Positions 6,486 through 6,841 of a DNA stretch of 6,841 nt are shown here, one piece after another. A program made the position numbers and the translations under genes. The stretch spans positions 1 to 6,841 of the forward strand of contig JAUPUC010000024.1 of assembly GCA_030917745.1 (NCBI GenBank). The letters are read 5' to 3'. The notes below the pieces were generated by a model. It was not told the DNA's origin and did no database searches. It was given only the letters and a program-made list of their open reading frames with translations. Every line of letters starts with the position of its first letter. Positions within the stretch are counted from its first letter, which is position 1. The stretch comes from Patescibacteria group bacterium. GTDB lineage: Bacteria > Patescibacteriota > Minisyncoccia > Moranbacterales > UBA1568.

Positions 6486-6841
6486 AGATATCAGTGTGTT
6501 TGAGCCATTCTTTTGTATAGTTCATGCGTTCAAGAAAATAAGATTCGTCTTTAAGTGTATCGCGAGAGCGAATACGTTTTTCGAGTGTATCCAGGGATGA
6601 ACTGATAAAAATGGCTGGTATACCAGGAAACAGTTTCTTAATACTTTGGACGCCTTTCCAATCTGCCTGCCAAAGGCCGATGCGATTGTTTTGATTGACA
6701 ACGCGATGGAGCTCCGTAATGCTGACGCCATAGCACGCCCCATTCTCATTGATTGAGTGCTCAATAAACATACCTTGTTGAGCGGAGATGTTGAATGCTT
6801 CTCGAGTGACAAAGTAGTACGGATGTCCTTCTGATTCACCG
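6388..6841 (-). CDS. gmk: Guanylate kinase, C-terminal part (runs off the window)
   Basis: The last 150 codons are visible; the frame stays open to the window edge, so the ATG at 6771 is internal, not the start. Gmk phosphorylates GMP to GDP with ATP in nucleotide salvage and synthesis. The visible part begins within the family signature (E-x-x-G-x-x-Y-x-F-V at visible residues 2-11 or so), then the GMP-binding Glu in FIEH (27) and Tyr in CYG (37), the QADWKG stretch (58-63), lid arginines in EKRIRSRD (87-94), ERM (104-106) and the late IVEN motif (122-125). The N-terminal P-loop and the Ser/Arg GMP contacts lie outside. In most homologues QADWKG reads D/E-I-D-x-Q-G, so the first acidic residue is replaced by Gln. 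The TGA stop at 6388-6390 is followed by tilS. Probable first visible gene of a gmk-tilS operon. Confidence 0.93.
   Translation of the reverse strand, partial: GESEGHPYYFVTREAFNISAQQGMFIEHSINENGACYGVSITELHRVVNQNNRIGLWQADWKGVQSIKKLFPGIPAIFISSSLDTLEKRIRSRDTLKDESYFLERMNYTKEWLKHTDIYDYIVENEQGKLQQAVSAVEQIIRDRTSIPSL

Noticed and set aside
3564..6841. TGA recoded as glycine, as in Gracilibacteria/Absconditabacteria
   Set aside because: The complete ftsH and tilS frames contain no internal TGA, and gmk ends at TGA at the expected family length.

Overview
The window carries two blocks of genes that converge on a shared terminator. The plus-strand block (about 1-2340) encodes two exported proteins of unknown function. 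The minus-strand block (about 6841-2452) is a housekeeping run: gmk (3' part only), tilS, ftsH, a polytopic membrane protein and a tRNA-Val. Genes are tightly packed or overlapping, base composition is moderate, and TAA, TAG and TGA all act as stops, so the standard bacterial code applies. The style of the two exported proteins (an acidic calcium-loop segment ending in a 'SGYDPLKPAPGD' motif, and a helical signal-peptide protein with a Ser-rich tail) resembles proteins I associate with Patescibacteria/CPR genomes, perhaps Parcubacteria-like. This assignment is inference; no marker gene here proves it.

Plus strand: the first gene (215-1222) encodes a membrane-anchored or secreted protein with two DxDxDG-type calcium loops (thrombospondin type-3 style) and a helical C-terminal domain. 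After 17 bases comes a second gene (1240-2337) for a signal-peptide protein rich in amphipathic helices, ending in a Ser/Thr-rich tail with a CxxC pair. They look like one operon for an envelope or surface structure. A 38-bp perfect palindrome (2366-2403) with A- and T-tracts ends this operon and can also end transcription arriving from the other side.

Minus strand, in transcription order: the C-terminal 150 residues of guanylate kinase enter at the window edge; tilS (tRNA-Ile lysidine synthetase) follows, with an ambiguous start that overlaps gmk; ftsH (membrane AAA+ zinc protease, complete, all catalytic motifs present) starts 9 bases after tilS and has an extended -10 promoter inside the tilS 3' end; a six-helix membrane protein of unknown function overlaps the ftsH 3' end by 32 bases; tRNA-Val(GAC) closes the block. 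The tilS-ftsH linkage is familiar from Firmicutes, where hpt often lies between them; hpt is absent here.

No mobile element, CRISPR array or defence module was seen. The least explained content is the exported pair, the membrane protein joined to ftsH, and several start-site and RNA-structure details listed in the findings.
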